Positions 30,309 through 38,369 of a stretch of DNA of 64,000 bases are shown here, one piece after another (within the stretch, counting starts at the first letter, position 1; every line of letters begins with the position of its first letter). Where the stretch lies: IMG/VR virus record IMGVR_UViG_3300032236_001024, positions 124,001 through 188,000 of that record; one strand, written 5' to 3'. The notes beneath the pieces were generated by a model. It worked only from the letters and a program-made list of their open reading frames with translations. It made no database searches and was not told the origin of the DNA. Both the position numbers and the translations under genes were made by a program. Source of the stretch: a virus.

Positions 30309-31739
30309 TTAGTAATCGTAACGCTCATTCATGATAGTCTTGAGCATGATTGCTTCTGGAGTGAAATCATCCATATCAGCTGCAAGAACTGACTTGACGA
30401 TTGCAGGAGAGAAACCAGAAACAAGAGCAGCACCACGAGTATCATACTTCACAGGTACGTTGTCGTTAGCATTAAGGTTCCAGAAGATGATATTAGGCAC
30501 CTTATAACCAGCTTCAGTATACTTGCGAGCAATCATTTCCATTGCAGAATCATCATGGTGAGTGCACTGATCAAACTGCATATCAGAAAGGATCAACAAA
30601 GCTTCAGGCATTTCCTCTTGAGGAACATTACCATTCTTTGCAACAACAAGGATATTATCCAAAGCCATATGAAGATTGGTGTTCATTTCCCACTTCGAAG
30701 TCACCATCTGCTTGATCTTGTCGAGGATGTTGCCACGAAGATTAAGCAACTGAGGCTGTGAAGAAAACGTTAGGAACGTATCTTTGAACTTACCTTTGTT
30801 CTTGTCAGCAAGATACAGACCCAGTGAGACTGCAACTTCAAGACAAGTTACAGTAGACTTCGACTGCCAACCACCAGCTTTTGTAGTCATTGATCCAGAA
30901 ACGTCAACTAGAGGAAGGATGTTAGCATCGCCAATATAGTTAGGCAAAGCTTCCCACTGAGCAAGGATATGATTCAAATTATGCTGATCATAATGATCAT
31001 AATGATTAATCATACCCTTCAGCACATCATAAGGATACACTGCACCAGCGTTAACCTTGACTTCCTTCTTGACTTCAGGATCAGTCGAAACGAGAGCAGC
31101 AGTCCATTCCTTATACTTTTCAGTATGACGAGAGAACGCCTTCTTATAACGACCAGAAGCAACAGAAGGAACATGGTTGAAGTTGATGTTATCCCAATCA
31201 TTGGCGCACATCTGAGTTTCAACAACCTTAGTCAGTTCAACCAGACGTTTACGATAGAACTTAGGAGTCCAACCAAGGTGGTTACGAAGCTTCACAGCTA
31301 CTTCACCTTGACGAGGCATCCACTTAGCACAGAGACCATTTGAATCCTCAAGGGCATAACGAATTTGTTCAAACGCATAGTATTCAGCACGAGTGCCAAC
31401 AAGAACCAACAGATCATCCCAGCGTCCAAGTTCAGGAACCTTACGCATCATAATCATACAATAGTCCAAATCTTCCTTAGCGAGATCAACAAGGATATCA
31501 CGAAAAATCTTGCGTTCTCCTGCACCTCCACGAACGTCACGAGCCCAAAGTGCAACACGAGTTGCAAGATCAAGGTTCTCAACACGAGCAGCAGTCCATG
31601 AAGGAATTACATCCTTGCCACGCATAGCACCAATCTTAAAGAAAAGATCAGTAACTGCGTTGGCAGTGGACTTACGAGCCTTCATACCATTCTGGGTACG
31701 AACCTCTTGATTGATTACAGCATTCACGAAGGTATTCAT
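30309..31739 (-). CDS. TROVE-domain protein (Ro60/Rsr homologue)
   Basis: A 476-residue protein with the two-part architecture of Ro60: an N-terminal TROVE helical-repeat ring (about 20-270; FFKIGAMRGKD, ARDVRGGAGERKIFRDIL, LGRWDDLLVLVG, KWMPRQGE) and a C-terminal vWA-like domain (about 290-450) with an intact MIDAS start VDVSGSMT and ALLILSDMQFDQ. Ro proteins bind misfolded RNAs in the ring and Y RNAs on the outside; in bacteria Rsr works with exoribonucleases and with Y RNAs often encoded next to it. Here it lies in a tRNA cluster with a tRNA-like RNA directly upstream. Confidence 0.9.
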   Translation of the reverse strand: MNTFVNAVINQEVRTQNGMKARKSTANAVTDLFFKIGAMRGKDVIPSWTAARVENLDLATRVALWARDVRGGAGERKIFRDILVDLAKEDLDYCMIMMRKVPELGRWDDLLVLVGTRAEYYAFEQIRYALEDSNGLCAKWMPRQGEVAVKLRNHLGWTPKFYRKRLVELTKVVETQMCANDWDNINFNHVPSVASGRYKKAFSRHTEKYKEWTAALVSTDPEVKKEVKVNAGAVYPYDVLKGMINHYDHYDQHNLNHILAQWEALPNYIGDANILPLVDVSGSMTTKAGGWQSKSTVTCLEVAVSLGLYLADKNKGKFKDTFLTFSSQPQLLNLRGNILDKIKQMVTSKWEMNTNLHMALDNILVVAKNGNVPQEEMPEALLILSDMQFDQCTHHDDSAMEMIARKYTEAGYKVPNIIFWNLNANDNVPVKYDTRGAALVSGFSPAIVKSVLAADMDDFTPEAIMLKTIMNERYDY

Positions 31740-32057
31740 TTCACTTTCTCCTTTTCTACAGATTCAACTTTTGTTTGTTTTCAAGACAAATTTTGGTTTG
31801 TTGCGGAACTGAATCTAAACTCAACAGGATACACTTACTGTGGATTCGAACCACTAAGTCTGATTAAAAGTCAGATTGATAACCAATATCAAGTAATTGT
31901 TTGCTGAAGGTATCCTAAAACTCAACAGACTGACCCCTACTTTCATTTTTTTATAGTGGATTTCATCGAAACATAACCACTTTGATTGCCTGTGGGGCAA
32001 TTACCTAGCTTTTTTGATAGGTTTATGCTGAATAGTCAATCTAAATTCTATTAACGT
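31740..32057 (-). promoter_or_regulatory. Structured leader between early promoter and TROVE gene
   Basis: About 320 bases without a convincing gene. On the minus strand it holds three hairpins (ACCTA/TAGGT near 32006-32025, ATTGCC/GGCAAT near 31985-32002, and GTGG...TTTC/GAAA...CCAC at 31956-31980), then the tRNA-like element at 31826-31916. Copies of CTGTTGAGTTT flank that element. A ribosome-binding site AAGGAG precedes the TROVE ATG. Confidence 0.55.
31826..31916 (-). ncRNA. tRNA-Lys-like RNA with extended bulged stem; candidate Y RNA
   Basis: Minus strand. A tRNA-like body (31832-31899) has acceptor CAATTAC/GTAAGTG with an A-G mismatch, D arm GATA/TATC with GG in the loop, anticodon arm TCTGA-CTTTTAA-TCAGA (UUU) and T loop TTCGAAT, but no CCA. 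The stem continues as AGGATAC/GTATCCT after a 10-base bulge (CTTCAGCAAA) on the 5' strand. A normal tRNA-Lys is at 46333. A decayed tRNA-Lys remains possible. Confidence 0.55.
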
Positions 32058-32086
32058 ATATTAAAGCATTCTCGACACAGTGTCAA
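32058..32086 (-). promoter_or_regulatory. Early promoter for TROVE leader
   Basis: Minus strand TTGACA (32086..32081), 17-base spacer, TAATAT (32063..32058). It lies in the last codons of the 77-residue gene and reads through the structured leader into TROVE. Confidence 0.75.
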
Positions 32087-32294
32087 CATCAAAAATGCCT
32101 TCAACGAAATTTTCTGCACAATCTTCTGCATAACTTATGCTATGCCTACTAACATCACGAACTTCTACCAAAACATCGTTAACATACAATCTAACATGAT
32201 AACCATTATCTGCTTTGATTATATCAGCACGACGCTTTTCATTATTCAAACTACCTGAACTATAAAAGCTAGACAAAACCATGAGTGACTCCAT
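32061..32294 (-). CDS. 77-residue conserved phage protein
   Basis: A small protein with a beta-hairpin pattern (RRADIIKADNGYHVRLYVND) and a conserved end HSISYAEDCAENFVEG. Proteins with this RRAxIxKxxxG...SYAEDAAENWVxG layout recur in T4-like phages with no assigned function. Its 3' end overlaps the TROVE promoter. Confidence 0.65.
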   Translation of the reverse strand: MESLMVLSSFYSSGSLNNEKRRADIIKADNGYHVRLYVNDVLVEVRDVSRHSISYAEDCAENFVEGIFDVDTVSRML

Positions 32295-32302
32295 GTCGTA
32301 AT

Positions 32303-32386
32303 TGGCGGAGGGTAAAGGAATCGAACCATCAACCTTGCGGTGGCAGAGTTTTCAAGACTCTTTGAGCACCTTGCTCGCTACCCTCC
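32303..32386 (-). tRNA. tRNA-Ser (anticodon UGA), copy 1
   Basis: Acceptor GGAGGGT/ACCCTCC with G73 and encoded CCA; anticodon arm AGAGT-CTTGAAA-ACTCT; long variable arm; T loop TTCGATT. Its 5' end overlaps the stop of the D-amino-acid dehydrogenase gene by nine bases. Confidence 0.92.
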
Positions 32387-33553
32387 AATTATTAATTCAG
32401 TGATCATTTCAGCTGTTGCAGGACTTAGCGTCCAACCCAAATGACCATGACCTGTATTATACCATACATTATCTATTGTCCTACACTTTCTAACCACAGG
32501 AAGCATGTTTGGAGTCATAGGACGCAAACCAGCCCAAGGATTAGTGTGTTCTGTAGATATATATGGAAAATTCTTACGCACCCATTTTACTAGTGGATCG
32601 ATTCTGTCCATTCGAATATCATAGTTAATACCAGCAAGTTCTGCCGTACCAGCTACTCGAAGTCTAGAACCCAACCTAGATGTTACAATCTTTGCTTCAT
32701 CATCAAGAAGACTTACCACAGGGGCGTCTTCAATGCCATGACCAACATCAAGAGTAATACTATACCCCTTCACAGGGTAAATGTCAATAGGGTCATGCAA
32801 CTTTTTTGAGAATTCTGCACTATTTACACCAGCACAAAGAACAACATGATCATACAAAGAACGTGATTCTTCAGGATCAGCCTTCATACCATACTCAAAC
32901 TTTACATTGTATTTTGATTTGAGAACTTTTTCCATTTCAACACAGAACTTGTGAATATCGCCATTCATATCAGATGGTGTGAAGGTTCCGCCGATAATGT
33001 CCTTAGAATACTGGAGCGAAGGCTCATAGTGCATCACCTGATTTTTGGTCAGTATGAAACGTTTGATACCAATTTTTTCATAGACCTCATCACAGCTACG
33101 TTTTGCAGCTTCAAAGTACTCTTCGTTTTTATAAAAATGAAGGATACCTTGCTTAGTTAGATTGAAGTTGATCTTTTCCTTTTCTGCAATCTCAAGATAA
33201 TGTTTTCTTGATTCAAGTCCCATTTGTGCGGTAGCAATCGTTCTCTCATTCGCATCACCAGTGAGGCTATGATAAAGAAATTTGCTGATCCACTTGTATT
33301 TTGAAATCGATGGAGTTGGATTAATCAACAAAGGCGCATCCTTCTTGATCATCCATTTCATTCCCTTGATGACATTGGGAACTGTAGTCCATACATCACT
33401 GTTGCTAACTGAAAGCTGACCACCATTTGCATATGAGGTTTTCATAGCTGGGTAGTTCTCTTCGTCAATTACAGTAACATCAACTCCACGCCTAGCTAAA
33501 CTATATGCAGTTGTTATTCCTGTAATACCAGCACCAATAACAAGAATTTTCAT
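32378..33553 (-). CDS. dadA: FAD-dependent D-amino-acid dehydrogenase (DadA-like)
   Basis: A 391-residue FAD/NAD-binding protein. It starts MKILVIGAGITGITTAYSLA (dinucleotide-binding GxGxxG) then VTVIDEE, with the DadA features YANGGQLSVSN, YPVKGYSITLDV and WAGLRPMTPNMLPVV, and the closing FAD motif NVWYNTGHGHLGWTL. DadA oxidises D-amino acids to 2-oxoacids at the membrane, feeding electrons to quinone. In a phage it could salvage D-Ala from peptidoglycan or remodel host metabolism. Flanked by tRNA genes, as are other accessory genes here. Confidence 0.87.
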   Translation of the reverse strand: MKILVIGAGITGITTAYSLARRGVDVTVIDEENYPAMKTSYANGGQLSVSNSDVWTTVPNVIKGMKWMIKKDAPLLINPTPSISKYKWISKFLYHSLTGDANERTIATAQMGLESRKHYLEIAEKEKINFNLTKQGILHFYKNEEYFEAAKRSCDEVYEKIGIKRFILTKNQVMHYEPSLQYSKDIIGGTFTPSDMNGDIHKFCVEMEKVLKSKYNVKFEYGMKADPEESRSLYDHVVLCAGVNSAEFSKKLHDPIDIYPVKGYSITLDVGHGIEDAPVVSLLDDEAKIVTSRLGSRLRVAGTAELAGINYDIRMDRIDPLVKWVRKNFPYISTEHTNPWAGLRPMTPNMLPVVRKCRTIDNVWYNTGHGHLGWTLSPATAEMITELIIGG

Positions 33554-33571
33554 TTTACCCTCATATTAAAA

Positions 33572-33645
33572 TGGCACCAGTGGAAGGAGTCGAACCCTCG
33601 CCTGCGGTTTTGGAGACCGCCGTGCTACCGTAACACTTCACTGAT
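33572..33645 (-). tRNA. tRNA-Trp (anticodon CCA)
   Basis: Acceptor ATCAGTG/CACTGGT with G73 and encoded CCA; anticodon arm GCGGT-CTCCAAA-ACCGC; T loop TTCGACT. Confidence 0.9.
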
Positions 33646-33646
33646 A

Positions 33647-34096
33647 TCAAAATCTCTTAAGAACTACACCAACTTCTATAGCTCCAACAGCTTTAGAATT
33701 ATAGAATGGATCAGGCATCAATCGAACTCTAGCAAAAACATTATCACACTTGATTGATGACTGCAATCCTATCATTGGAGTAACATCATATTTATATCCA
33801 GTGACAACTCCATAATAAGCGCCAGCATGTAAATTCAAACAACCAGATATATTTGCTTTGAAAGGACTCCAATCAACACCAAAATAAGTACTGTTTCTAC
33901 GAATACTATTATGATAGTTTCCAACTTGTGCTCCAAATTCATCCATATCAAGTCTAAGACCAATACCATAATTTTTTTCATTAAAATTATGATTATCTAG
34001 ATGTTTGGAAAATCCATGTCCAACAACAGAAATCTCTTGTGCTTGAACAGAACTAATAGCAATAGAACTCAATAGAGCAATAATTAACTTTTTCAT
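33647..34096 (-). CDS. Small outer-membrane beta-barrel protein
   Basis: A 149-residue protein with a signal peptide (cleavage after VQA). GHGFSKHLDNHNFNEKNYG is a motif shared by a family of small phage and bacterial barrels (HLD...NEKNYGIGL), followed by strands such as FGAQVGNYHNSI, TYFGVDWSPF and LHAGAYYGVVTGY, and ending VGVVLKRF with a terminal Phe. Two cysteines (SGCLN, IKCDN) could form a disulfide. The function is unknown; a lipid A or exclusion role is possible. Confidence 0.75.
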   Translation of the reverse strand: MKKLIIALLSSIAISSVQAQEISVVGHGFSKHLDNHNFNEKNYGIGLRLDMDEFGAQVGNYHNSIRRNSTYFGVDWSPFKANISGCLNLHAGAYYGVVTGYKYDVTPMIGLQSSIKCDNVFARVRLMPDPFYNSKAVGAIEVGVVLKRF

Positions 34097-34114
34097 GATG
34101 ATTCCTTTGAATGG

Positions 34115-34204
34115 TTGGCGGGGAGTATAGGATTTGAACCTATGGTAGACTTTCGCCTACGCTTCGTTAGCAATGAAGTGCTTTAGACCACTCAGCCAAC
34201 TCCC
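34115..34204 (-). tRNA. tRNA-Ser (anticodon GCU)
   Basis: Acceptor GGGGAGT/ACTCCCC with G73 and encoded CCA; anticodon loop TTGCTAA; long variable arm; T loop TTCAAAT. The GalE reading frame enters this tRNA and stops in its anticodon loop. Confidence 0.92.
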
Positions 34205-35090
34205 CCTTTCTTTTATACATTTCTGAAATGAAAACACTAAGACACATATCGTCTAGACCATATTGACAATCAACATAATCAGATATTTTTGAATCTGGTG
34301 GAATCAATGAAGTAACAGGATCGCCTTCACGCCTACCAGTTTCAATAACTTTGAAATTGATACCAGTCACATTTTTCATCGTATTAATAACATCACGACA
34401 ACTATATTCATTGCCTGATGCAACACATTCATACTCTGTATTCTTTGGATTGTCAACTGCTTTAACAACTGAATCAACCAAATCTGATACATGAATATAA
34501 TCTCTGATACATGTACCATCGACGGTATCATAATCAGTACCAAACAAATGCATGTATGGTCTAATCCCAACCGCAGTCTCTGCAGCAATTCTAATTATGT
34601 GGGTCGCTTTGCCAATTTGACTAAATGATCCATTATTGCCAGCAACATTGAAAAATCTAAAGATGGTGTAATTTGTGTTTTTTTCTTTTGCATGTTCTTT
34701 AATGATACTTTCTGCTAAGAGTTTGGATTGTGCATATGGTGATGATGCAGGATCAAATGCAGCCGCAGTGGATGCAAAAATAAAATTATCTGTTGGAGCA
34801 TGTTTAAGAATGTTCTTTGTTCCAATAATATTGGTATTTACATAATACCAAGGAACACTAACAGACTCACCTACAGCAAGTAGAGCAGCATAATGGATAA
34901 CAACATCATAGTTACCCCAATACATATCATGTCTGATATCACTAATCATATTCTTTCTTACAAATGGTGATATATCATTTGATGAAGGTTTAATGTCAAG
35001 TGAATCAACTACATATCCACATTCAGCTAATCTCTTAATCGTATGTGAACCAATATAGCCATATCCACCTGTCACTAAAACTTTTTTCAT
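34167..35090 (-). CDS. galE: UDP-glucose 4-epimerase-like enzyme (GalE family)
   Basis: A 307-residue short-chain epimerase from ATG 35090 (MKKVLVTGGYGYIGSHT). The NAD loop GGYGYIG, FASTAAAF, catalytic YAQSK and RFFNVAGN are intact, and CIRDYIHVSDL with LFGTDYDTVDGT is the GalE sugar-nucleotide region. It interconverts UDP-glucose and UDP-galactose for glycan synthesis. The last dozen residues (GELAEWSKALHC) are encoded by the tRNA-Ser gene; the native C-terminus and stop appear to have been lost. Confidence 0.87.
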   Translation of the reverse strand: MKKVLVTGGYGYIGSHTIKRLAECGYVVDSLDIKPSSNDISPFVRKNMISDIRHDMYWGNYDVVIHYAALLAVGESVSVPWYYVNTNIIGTKNILKHAPTDNFIFASTAAAFDPASSPYAQSKLLAESIIKEHAKEKNTNYTIFRFFNVAGNNGSFSQIGKATHIIRIAAETAVGIRPYMHLFGTDYDTVDGTCIRDYIHVSDLVDSVVKAVDNPKNTEYECVASGNEYSCRDVINTMKNVTGINFKVIETGRREGDPVTSLIPPDSKISDYVDCQYGLDDMCLSVFISEMYKRKGELAEWSKALHC

Positions 35091-35109
35091 TACATCCTCA
35101 ATCAAATAG

Positions 35110-35184
35110 TGGAGCGGAGAATGGGGATCGAACCCACGACCAACAGTTTGGAAGACTGTGACTCTACCACTGAGTTACCTCCGC
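35110..35184 (-). tRNA. tRNA-Gly (anticodon UCC)
   Basis: Acceptor GCGGAGG/TCTCCGC with U73 and encoded CCA; anticodon arm ACAGT-CTTCCAA-ACTGT; T loop TTCGATC. Confidence 0.93.
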
Positions 35185-35194
35185 AAATTATAAA

Positions 35195-35758
35195 TTACTT
35201 ACCTCGTTCTTCTTCAACAGCACGAGCATTCAGATGTGCCATAATATTTTCTGGTGAAGATACGCCATAAGGATCATCTTCTGCGTTATCAACGTAACCT
35301 GGCTCTTCAAACCAAGCTTCAATCAAACCATTGTTAACAACCGCAGCATATCGCCAAGAACGACGTCCAAACCCAAGGTTGTACTTGTTCACAAGCATAT
35401 CCATCGCCATAGTAAACTGACCATTACCGTCGGGGATAACCTTTACGTTCTTAATTTCCTGCTGCTTCGCCCATGCATTCATAACAAACGCATCGTTGAC
35501 TGACAAACAATAAATCTCATCGATGCCATGAACTTCCTGAAACTCGTTATACATCTGTTCGAAGCCAGGAAGCTGGAATGTAGAACAAGTAGGAGTGAAA
35601 GCACCAGGAAGCGAGAAAAGAATAACACGCTTCCCAGCAAAATAATCAGCAGTCGTCATATCCTGCCAACGATAAGGGTTTGGTCCCCCAATCGAATCAT
35701 CACGAACACGAGTCTTGAAAATAGTATCAGGAACTCGCTTAACAATCATATCTTTCAT
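35195..35758 (-). CDS. Peroxiredoxin (Prx5/AhpE-like, redoxin fold)
   Basis: A 187-residue protein with GGAG seven bases before the first ATG. FSLPGAFTPTCSTFQLPGF contains the peroxidatic Cys in the PxxxTxxC motif, then CLSVNDAFVMNAWA and FGRRSWRYAAVVNNG as in Prx5-type peroxiredoxins. These reduce peroxides using thioredoxin, glutaredoxin or glutathione. A role in countering host oxidative stress during infection is plausible. Confidence 0.9.
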   Translation of the reverse strand: MKDMIVKRVPDTIFKTRVRDDSIGGPNPYRWQDMTTADYFAGKRVILFSLPGAFTPTCSTFQLPGFEQMYNEFQEVHGIDEIYCLSVNDAFVMNAWAKQQEIKNVKVIPDGNGQFTMAMDMLVNKYNLGFGRRSWRYAAVVNNGLIEAWFEEPGYVDNAEDDPYGVSSPENIMAHLNARAVEEERGK

Positions 35759-35779
35759 AACAAAACTCCATATTATATA

Positions 35780-37081
35780 TTACTTATTGATACGGATAAC
35801 GCCATCCTTATCAACCTTGTTTGCAAACTTCTTAGCAGCTTCGTCGCTAACACCTTTAAGCTTCAAAGCAGAAACAACACCATGACCTGTTTTACCTTGT
35901 GTAAGTCCAGCCTGTGCATGACGATCAAACGTATTATCATCTTCGTCACCACCCATAACAGGATAACGTTTACCAGACTTTACATCTTCAACATGAGTTG
36001 GCTTTGGTGTTCCCTTTGCTCTTTTATAAACCATTGCAACTACACCACCTTTATGAAGTGCTGCTGCTGCTTGCTTATCATTTGATTCTGGATGATCAGA
36101 ACCAGTATGTGAAAGAGCAAGATGATAATTCTTTGGAAGATTTGGATGATCTACTCTATTATGCATCTTTGTATAATCATAGAATTGTGCTTCTGAATGG
36201 CGCTTAAATAATTCTGGTGCATGATGTTCCCATGCAAAATCAGAAGTAACATTTAAACGAACTCCAGGCTTATAACCTTCTTTTGTTGCAGACTTAACAT
36301 GCTTACCAACTTCATCATCAAGGATTCTTGCTGCATGTTCTGGGTGCTTGGCAAGAAAATGTGTCTTAAATACTTTACTTGCAAGAGCAGAATCTGGATA
36401 TTGTCTATTACCACCAGCTTCAGTTCCAAGACAATTTGCACGACAATCATGAGAAGCTCTTGGACAAACATCAAATCCATGAAGACCACTTGTAGCATGT
36501 GGTGCAAGTGCAAATCCCATAGTATGAACACCTTCACCTGTAGATTTTCTTGTTTTACCATTTTCGTTAAGAAGCTTAGGTGCTTTCTTGTATCCACGAG
36601 ATTTGGCAAAATCTTCAAAAACTTTTCTTGATTCTTTTAATTTTGCTCTACTTTCAGCAGGAGTTTCACTTGCCATACCACCAAAAGTTTTACGAAATCC
36701 TTCATGTATTTTCTTATGAAGATTTTCACCAACACCAATACCTTCTTCTCTTGCCTTATCGATAAGAGCTTTTGTCTTTGGCATATTCATAGCTTTATGT
36801 GCTACTGCAGGTGGTGCAGATGATGCAGATGATGCAGTTGTAGAAGCTGGTGCTGGAGTAGATGCGCCACTTTTACCAACTAACTTACCGGGTTTATCGC
36901 CACGATTAATATCAAAAAGAGTTGCTTCATCAAGATCAACTTCTTCTGAAAGATTTTTCTTTTTCCCATAAGGATCAGAAGGACCACTTACATGAAAAAG
37001 AAAATCATGTAAAACCTTTGGTACTCCCGGTAGATCACTCTCTGACATAGATTCTGTAAGAAATGCACTGAATGAAAGCAT
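35780..37081 (-). CDS. Probable packaged protein with GP88-like Cys-rich domain
   Basis: A 433-residue protein. The first 11 residues (MLSFSAFLTES) resemble a capsid-targeting leader. An acidic region, an Ala/Ser/Thr/Pro linker (STPAPASTTASSASSAPP) and a helical region lead to a C-terminal domain (about 190-350) with CPRASHDCRANCLGTEAGG, the cysteine pattern of phage GP88-like proteins. RLNVTSDFAWEHH and DYTKMHNR follow. The GP88 function is unknown. The late promoter motif upstream and the leader both suggest a late, virion-associated role. Confidence 0.72.
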   Translation of the reverse strand: MLSFSAFLTESMSESDLPGVPKVLHDFLFHVSGPSDPYGKKKNLSEEVDLDEATLFDINRGDKPGKLVGKSGASTPAPASTTASSASSAPPAVAHKAMNMPKTKALIDKAREEGIGVGENLHKKIHEGFRKTFGGMASETPAESRAKLKESRKVFEDFAKSRGYKKAPKLLNENGKTRKSTGEGVHTMGFALAPHATSGLHGFDVCPRASHDCRANCLGTEAGGNRQYPDSALASKVFKTHFLAKHPEHAARILDDEVGKHVKSATKEGYKPGVRLNVTSDFAWEHHAPELFKRHSEAQFYDYTKMHNRVDHPNLPKNYHLALSHTGSDHPESNDKQAAAALHKGGVVAMVYKRAKGTPKPTHVEDVKSGKRYPVMGGDEDDNTFDRHAQAGLTQGKTGHGVVSALKLKGVSDEAAKKFANKVDKDGVIRINK

Positions 37082-37113
37082 GTTTGAATTCCTCTAAAAA
37101 TTGATTTATTCTA

Positions 37114-37121
37114 TATTTATA
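37114..37121 (-). promoter_or_regulatory. Late promoter for GP88-like gene
   Basis: Exact TATAAATA on the minus strand, 33 bases before the start codon; it overlaps the stop of the 50-residue gene upstream. Confidence 0.7.
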
Positions 37122-37269
37122 TAACTTTCTTATTCAAGATTTTAGAAGGCTTGAACTTTTTACCTATAGAAGGAGCTTTTGGCTCCTTCTTTTCTTTCGG
37201 TTCTTGATTGAACTTTTTATTAAGCTGTTCAACAAACTGATGAAAGGTTACGATCTTTGGCTGGTTCAT
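37117..37269 (-). CDS. 50-residue basic hypothetical protein
   Basis: ATG 37269..37267 with GGAG six bases upstream, stop TAA 37119..37117. It starts MNQPKIVTFHQFVEQLNKKF and continues as a Lys/Pro-rich, probably disordered basic tail (EPKEKKEPKAPSIGKKF). It may bind nucleic acid. It directly follows the DUF458 gene. Confidence 0.62.
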   Translation of the reverse strand: MNQPKIVTFHQFVEQLNKKFNQEPKEKKEPKAPSIGKKFKPSKILNKKVI

Positions 37270-37281
37270 TTCTTACTCCTA

Positions 37282-37755
37282 TTAAGCTGCAAGCAATTCT
37301 TTCATACGATCTGCCGCAATAGAAGCAGCAAACGCATTAGGTTTAACCATTGGAGTGACATTACACATACCACGAATATATCCAATAGCTTCGTTAAGAA
37401 CACATGATGAACCATGCATTTCATCAGGATTGATATCCAGATGAACTTCTACATAACGATCTTCAAGAACTTCTGCCAACTGTAAATACAGTTCTGCAAC
37501 TTTATAAACCTCAGTCATCAGACGCATACGAGGACGATCTTTCCTCGTCATATCGTAATCTCGCTCACGATGAACTGAACCAAAAACCTTACATCCATTT
37601 TTACCGTTGATGTGAACAACAACTGCTAGAGTGTAATCTGCATACCATATGCCCTTGACATTAAGTTTCTCAGAATCAGCACCAATATAAATCTTAGTGT
37701 CTTCTCCTTGTGTAGAAATAAATTCAATAACTTCGTCGATGTTCATATTCTGCAT
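37282..37755 (-). CDS. RNase H-like protein (DUF458/YkuK family)
   Basis: A 157-residue protein. The start is taken at ATG 37755, with AGGAG upstream. IYIGADSEKL supplies the first acidic strand of an RNase H-like fold, followed by YTLAVVVHINGKNGCKVFG, RMRLMTEVYKVAELY and VEVHLDINPDE, with a later conserved Ser-rich helix. This matches the DUF458/YkuK predicted RNase H-related family. Activity is not established for the family. Preceded by a strongly structured intergenic region. Confidence 0.78.
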   Translation of the reverse strand: MQNMNIDEVIEFISTQGEDTKIYIGADSEKLNVKGIWYADYTLAVVVHINGKNGCKVFGSVHRERDYDMTRKDRPRMRLMTEVYKVAELYLQLAEVLEDRYVEVHLDINPDEMHGSSCVLNEAIGYIRGMCNVTPMVKPNAFAASIAADRMKELLAA

Positions 37756-37788
37756 ATTACACTCTCCTATGTTAAAGCTGGGACTCAC

Positions 37789-37916
37789 GTAAATATAGAG
37801 GCAAGTAAGGAACTCGTACTATATATTTGTCCCGAATGTGTCTGGCATTGCGACTAGTAGTTATGGTAATTACGCACGACTTTATCTCATAACTCTAGTA
37901 TCCAGATCAAACTCTA
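37789..37916 (-). ncRNA. Structured intergenic RNA with two large hairpins
   Basis: No gene is visible. On the minus strand, ACTAGAGTTATG pairs with CATAACT-A-CTAGT (12 pairs, one bulged A), closing a loop that contains GTAATTAC. A second hairpin pairs GGGAC with GTCCC and AAATATA-type arms with CTATATTT. It may be a small RNA, a processed spacer or a leader controlling the DUF458 gene. Confidence 0.45.
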
Positions 37917-38135
37917 TTACTTAATAATGAAAGAATCTTTCACTATATCAAGATGGTCGAAGTAATATCCAGCCGCCTTCAAGAAGGTTTCGACTTGACC
38001 AACGACAACATCAAGAGGCGCATCAGTACCATCAAACGTAAGAGTATTGAAAGTATTTAATGGATAACCTTCGATGTGCATATTCTCATGCTCTACGCTC
38101 AGAGTGTAAGTTACCTTGTAGTTTTTATCAGTCAT
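37917..38135 (-). CDS. 72-residue hypothetical protein, paralogue of 38759-38947
   Basis: Begins MTDKNYKVTYTLSVEHENMH and ends DHLDIVKDSFIIK. The strand pattern YKVTYTL, the PLDVV segment and LKAAGYYFD align with YNVSYTL, PVEEV and LRAAGLDLE in the 62-residue protein nearby, so they are diverged duplicates. The start overlaps the end of the preceding short gene. Function unknown. Confidence 0.66.
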   Translation of the reverse strand: MTDKNYKVTYTLSVEHENMHIEGYPLNTFNTLTFDGTDAPLDVVVGQVETFLKAAGYYFDHLDIVKDSFIIK

Positions 38136-38280
38136 GATGAACCTCTTTCATTTCTTTGATCACTTCTTTCTTCTTCAACTTATCTCTAAAGTCTTGGACC
38201 GTACAACAGCGACAATATAAAAGCTTATATTTCTTACCACGTAGATTAAAGTTACCAGCGTGAAGATTGCTTTTTGCCAT
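38128..38280 (-). CDS. 50-residue basic protein with CRCC motif
   Basis: ATG 38280..38278 to TGA 38130..38128, overlapping the next start by eight bases. Sequence: MAKSNLHAGNFNLRGKKYKL, then LYCRCCTVQDFRDKLKKKEV and a Lys/Glu helix. Three close cysteines may bind zinc. T4-like phages carry similar tiny zinc-ribbon-like proteins. It lies just after tRNA-Thr. Confidence 0.65.
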   Translation of the reverse strand: MAKSNLHAGNFNLRGKKYKLLYCRCCTVQDFRDKLKKKEVIKEMKEVHHD

Positions 38281-38295
38281 GTACTATCCTTAAAA

Positions 38296-38369
38296 TGGTG
38301 CCCCCACACAGAATCGAACTGCGAATTGCTCATTACAAGTGAGCTGTTATACCATTTAACTATAGGGGC
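38296..38369 (-). tRNA. tRNA-Thr (anticodon UGU)
   Basis: Acceptor GCCCCTA/TGGGGGC with A73 and encoded CCA; anticodon arm GCTCA-CTTGTAA-TGAGC; T loop TTCGATT. Confidence 0.93.
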
